A DNA stretch of 11,156 bases from NCBI GenBank assembly GCA_004151065.3, contig NWUY0303897103.1:1-11156 (forward strand). The letters run 5' to 3'. Position 1 is the first letter of the stretch. Every line of letters begins with the position of its first letter. This DNA is from Larix sibirica. Lineage: Eukaryota > Streptophyta > Pinopsida > Pinales > Pinaceae. Below the pieces are notes generated by a model. It ran no database searches. It was not told the DNA's origin and worked only from the letters and a program-made list of their open reading frames with translations. Below, piece after piece: positions 7,841-11,156 of this stretch. The position numbers and the translations under genes were made by a program.

Positions 7841-9015
7841 TAGATATCACCTAGCCAATAGAGAAGCTTCCACTATAGTAAATTAAATAAATAATAGTAC
7901 ATAAACATATCAAAATTCAATAAAGAATAGTATATAAAAATCTATCAACCAATTATTAGTAACAATAATAACTCAAGCATAAATGTCCAAAACATGTCAA
8001 ATCATTTCATTCGGATTTCTAAGTTTATTACTTGGGTCCATATTATGACCACCAACCTAGCACATTGTGCAATATTTTCCAACCTTAAGGTATTGTCCAA
8101 CCTTAACTATGCAAAACACTGAGGATTGGATTATGGAGTGTTCATAATTTATTTATCAATAGAGTTAGTCAAAGAAAGTGTTAGCTGCTTGTTGAATACT
8201 TGAGATATCATTAGAAAATTGTTGAGAGGAAAAGTGTATATTAAGCATAGGGTGGATGCCAAGGTAAGGAAAAATATTGAGAATAAATAGATAATATCAC
8301 CAACTGCTATAAAAATCTAGTGAAAAATCTATAACAAAGCTGAAGTTTTAAAAAATAACCCTTCAAATGACATTTTTGCAAATAAAGATAAATGTTATCA
8401 TAATATCTAAATTGATAACAATGAGCATAATGTCACTACTTGTATTTTTGATTCTATAGACATGATAACTAAATGGAATTACTTACATGATCTACGAGAT
8501 TAATTTCATGAACTATTCAAATTTATTATGTTGTTGATCCAATTGAGGAGTTCAATTACATATAATAATACCTAAAATGAACCACATGGATATAATAAAA
8601 TCTATGTTCTTGATAGACAAATTTAAAATATGCATGAAATTCCTAGTTTCCACTCATATTTATTCTTCTTCTTGTTGCATACCCTCAATCAAATCCTATT
8701 AATGGGCGGAAAATTTGCTCATGATAATAAGTGTAAGAAATTCTCTTTCCTAGCCCACTTCCTTACCAGGTATCTAAGGGTGATCTAGACCAATGCATTC
8801 CAATGAGCATTCAAGTAGAGGTAACATGTTGGTTTCATTTGATCTCCACGCCTATTCTTTTCGTAGATGATGTGCAACATTAATTTCTATTTATAATTTC
8901 AAGTTCACAACTATTGATAGCATTGCAAATACAATCTAAGAACTATTTTATTTTTAAAGACTATTGATTATATATTTTTTTGAACAATGATAAAACAGTC
9001 AAAGTAAACAAGCTA
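7841..9015. other. Long AT-rich stretch without a recognisable gene
   Basis: Both strands are dense in stop codons. The best minus-strand frame (8290-8165, about 41 codons) gives a Q/S/N-rich peptide that I cannot assign. If the LTR-like box at 9016-9090 belongs to a minus-strand element, this stretch would be the element's interior or the DNA beyond a solo LTR. A minus-strand string TGCTATCAATAG near 8922-8911 faintly resembles the initiator-tRNA primer binding site TGGTATCAGAGC, but it is too weak to call. Confidence 0.35.
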
Positions 9016-9090
9016 GAGGCGAGAAAATAAGTGACACATCAGATTTACGTGGTAAAACCCAAAATGGGGAAACATCCATAGTGGGTTGTT
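9016..9090 (-). mobile_element. Copia-type LTR R/U5 box (fragment)
   Basis: Read on the minus strand, the segment gives 'gtttccccattttgggttttaccacgtaaatctgatgtgtc', split as ccccattttgggttttacc and acgtaaatctgatgtgtc. Many plant Ty1/copia LTRs carry a 'gggttttcc(c)acgtaaatctgtgtgtc' box just downstream of their polyadenylation region, and this is a good match. It lies 3' of the transposase-like relic, on the same strand. I cannot define either LTR end or a target-site duplication. Confidence 0.5.
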
Positions 9091-9271
9091 TAGTGAGTCT
9101 AATTGTTCATAAATATCCAAAATCAAAATACACATGGCATCCTCACATATGCATCACAATCCATAATTCACCAACAATACCACACAATTCATCACAACAT
9201 ATTTCAACATTAACAATTCTATGTTCTAACTCTACAATCAAAGAAAATGTTATCAATCAATTTGTTCCATT

Positions 9272-11156
9272 CACATGAGATGTGACAACAACACATTTTC
9301 AAGAATGGCATTATGATCTTCTATTGATAATTTCCATTGTTGATGCTTGGACTTTTTCCTAGTCTTCACTTGTTTCAACTGCAATTGAGCTACTATGACC
9401 AAATGACTATATTGGGCACATATAACATATGCTTGGTAGTATTGAAAAATAATATGGTCAATACATTTATTTACTTATTCAATAAATATCCTATTAAAAC
9501 CATCCAAACCACTGCATATGTATAGTTTGATGGATCTTTAAATTCTTGCATCGACGTGCTTTTTGATCTAGTGCATCTTAATAAGTAATAATGCACTTTT
9601 TTCTGGATTATCTGCTGGTGCAATGACAACAAAGACATCACCTTCTCTAACCATATTAGAAACACGATCATAATCTTTTTCAATCATAACCACTTCATTG
9701 TCAAACTCTGCATCAATGTAACTTTGAAATGGGGGCAATGGTTTCAGTTCTTGTTGTACCCAAGGTTTGACAAATTCGTTAGTTTCATTTTTACACTCAT
9801 CAATGGATTCCCCATTATCAATACATCTAAGACAAAAGCAAGAGTACTTTCATTTATGAATTGAGTGTATATTTGTCACTTTCTCAGTCCTAATGGAATG
9901 TAAACCCCTTGTTCCATGGATTGCAGTATAATTATATGGAATCGGTATATCAACATCTCCCATTGGTATATCCCAAAAGTACCTATTCGAGGAAAGCAAA
10001 AATCTTGTTAAAAATCACATTTCACATAAAAATACATATTTGCTAAATCGATATATCTCTAAAACACACATACATATAAAAATCTAAACAACATATTAAT
10101 AAAATAAACTAAATGTACATAAAAAATTAAGCATCAAGGAAACATTTACATACCTTCTCACGCGAACTATCCTTTCATTGAATTCATAGCTTAAATTTTG
10201 TTTGCACCAGTTAACAACATCGAGAGAGTTTACAAGTCAAAGAACATAGTGACTCAATTGATGTCTTCTAAGTGCACGCATTATACAAGCCCCAACATCA
10301 TCATGCTCTCCTTTTCCATGCTCTATTTAAAAAAACTCCATGTGTGGTGAATATCCATTGTCTTATGAAGGCGAGCCAACCAATAAAATGATCGTTATGA
10401 TTTAAATTTACCAGTGAAACCATCAGATCACACCCAATGTTCTTTAAAAGTAACTCCTCTTCTTGATAGTTCTTTATAAAGCATATTAAAACAATGTTGA
10501 ACGAAACATGTATCATGTGTACGGTCTTCGCTGATGTAGAAATGATACTATTTAATCATTTCATGATTATTTTCATTGCTATCAAAACCATTCACATTGA
10601 GCTCTGAATGTCTATACAAAATGTGCACAAGTATAGACACTTGGTATGAATGATAATATTCACTTTGTATTTCCTTTTGTGGAGTGAAAGTGTAATTTTT
10701 AGTGAAATCAACCACTGATAATATTGTTCCTTTTGGGAATACATCTCCTGATTGTTTGAACTGAACATCTTTCCATCGTGCTGTGTGGGTGTGCTTAATA
10801 TATTTATATGCTTGCTCCATGAAATTTTCCATAAACGATGTCACCGAAATATCATCTTCAAGTAAATCAATTCTTTTGGATGTTTTCGCCGAATCTGTAA
10901 CAGGAGTGTACTGAACATATCCACATCTCTTCCATTTCAAAGTGATATTTGATAGTTGATGATCATTTGGATCAATGGGATATTTAGCACAAAAAAGTGC
11001 TAACTGAGCACATTCATTGCATTTTATACCACCAACACATTCTTTCTTATAAAATACTTTATCATTCTCTCGTGCACATAATATCTTGGAGATAAATTCA
11101 TCAACACTAGAAGGAGGGGGATCATTTGGCCAATATTGTATGCCAAAATTTACAAA
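9272..11156 (-). pseudogene. Transposase-like gene relic with DDE-like motifs, partial at right edge
   Basis: The 5' end lies beyond the window. From 11156 to 10551 the minus strand is open for 202 codons with no lesion. The product holds a cysteine cluster C-x5-C-x2-C-x6-C (codons at 11039, 11021, 11012 and 10991), 'LKWKRCGY', 'ARWKDVQF', then 'SVVDFTKNY' (D at 10709-10707) and 'SYQVSILVHILYRH'. Past a TAG at 10550 the same frame continues with 'YHFYISEDRTHDTCFVQH', 'SDGFTGKFKS' (D at 10424-10422) and 'SFYWLARLH', with further stops at 10430, 10397 and 10325. A frameshift near 10323 leads to 'EHGKGEHDDVGACIMRALRR' (E at 10308), a TGA at 10239 and 'VVNWCKQ'. An intron (9983-10153) follows, then 'RYFWDIPMGDVDIPI', 'GTRGLHSIRTEKV', a TGA at 9852, 'CFCLRC', 'EGDVFVVIAPADNPEK', a frameshift near 9590 into 'YLLRCTRSKS', another near 9470 and a basic tail 'WKLSIEDHNAILENVLL' ending at TGA 9274-9272. 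The motif order D ... SDG ... GHGKGEHD suggests an RNase H-fold DDE/DDD recombinase, but this is inference. I recall the same order in unnamed predicted proteins and cannot assign a superfamily. Confidence 0.7.
9983..10153 (-). other. GT-AG intron inside the transposase-like relic
   Basis: The donor is AAG|GTATGT (GT at 10153-10152) and the acceptor is ttttgctttcctcgaatag (AG at 9984-9983), giving 171 bp of AT-rich DNA. Removing it joins AG + G into one arginine codon and continues the same frame, from 'NERIVRVR' into 'RYFWDIPMG'. The exact phase match across the gap, plus consensus donor and acceptor, makes this a convincing spliceosomal intron. Its presence shows that this copy did not pass through a spliced RNA. 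Confidence 0.8.

Noticed and set aside
8165-8290. 41-codon minus-strand frame giving a Q/S/N-rich peptide
   Set aside because: It is short, has no family similarity that I can see, and is followed by several stops in the same frame.
10301-10516. 71-codon minus-strand open frame inside the transposase-like relic
   Set aside because: It is a shadow in another frame; the conserved motifs lie in the two neighbouring frames.
1-11156. CRISPR array, bacterial operon, rRNA or defence island
   Set aside because: No regularly spaced repeats, no ribosome-binding-site-led genes and no RNA gene; the retrotransposon relics and the GT-AG intron point to a plant nuclear genome.

Overview
The window looks like plant nuclear DNA from a large, repeat-rich genome. 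It is AT-rich, has no intact gene or operon, and is filled with decayed transposable elements of plant type: Ty1/copia and Ty3/gypsy reverse transcriptase and RNase H fragments and LTR-like pieces. One relic still contains a canonical GT-AG spliceosomal intron. A non-flowering plant (conifer or fern) is my best guess. It rests on remembered resemblance of the repeats and of the right-hand transposase-like relic, and nothing in the sequence proves it.

Left end (1-800): about two copies of a ~154-168 bp tandem repeat (1-351). They are followed on the minus strand by a decayed fragment (389-802) that I recognise as the FAT-domain region of TRA1/TRRAP, the giant PIKK-like scaffold of the SAGA and NuA4 histone acetyltransferase complexes. 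This is the only relic of a host cellular gene that I can name.

Left-centre (1050-2430): a plus-strand Ty1/copia RNase H relic, a purine-rich tract and LTR-like DNA, then a separate G-rich polypurine tract followed by a TG. Centre (3344-4450): a second plus-strand copia relic (end of RT plus RNase H) lies tail-to-tail with a minus-strand Ty3/gypsy RT relic. The gypsy RT is readable through one nonsense codon and keeps its two catalytic aspartates. From 4450 to 9000 there is mostly unassigned AT-rich DNA, with a possible coiled-coil coding relic, a weak integrase-like motif, a possible copia LTR start and a 31-bp tandem duplication.

Right end (9016-11156): an LTR-like box on the minus strand, then the most interesting item. 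This is a transposase-like gene on the minus strand that runs off the right edge. Its first 202 codons are open, and decayed sequence continues through stops, three frameshifts and a 171-bp intron to about 9272. It has a cysteine cluster, three spaced acidic motifs that could be a DDE/DDD triad, a second CxC-type cysteine cluster and a basic C-terminal tail. I know this motif order only from unnamed predicted proteins and cannot give it a superfamily.

The pieces do not work together as a pathway. The window is a layered graveyard in which several relics lost the same kind of codon (conserved Trp to stop), which fits cytosine-methylation-driven decay.
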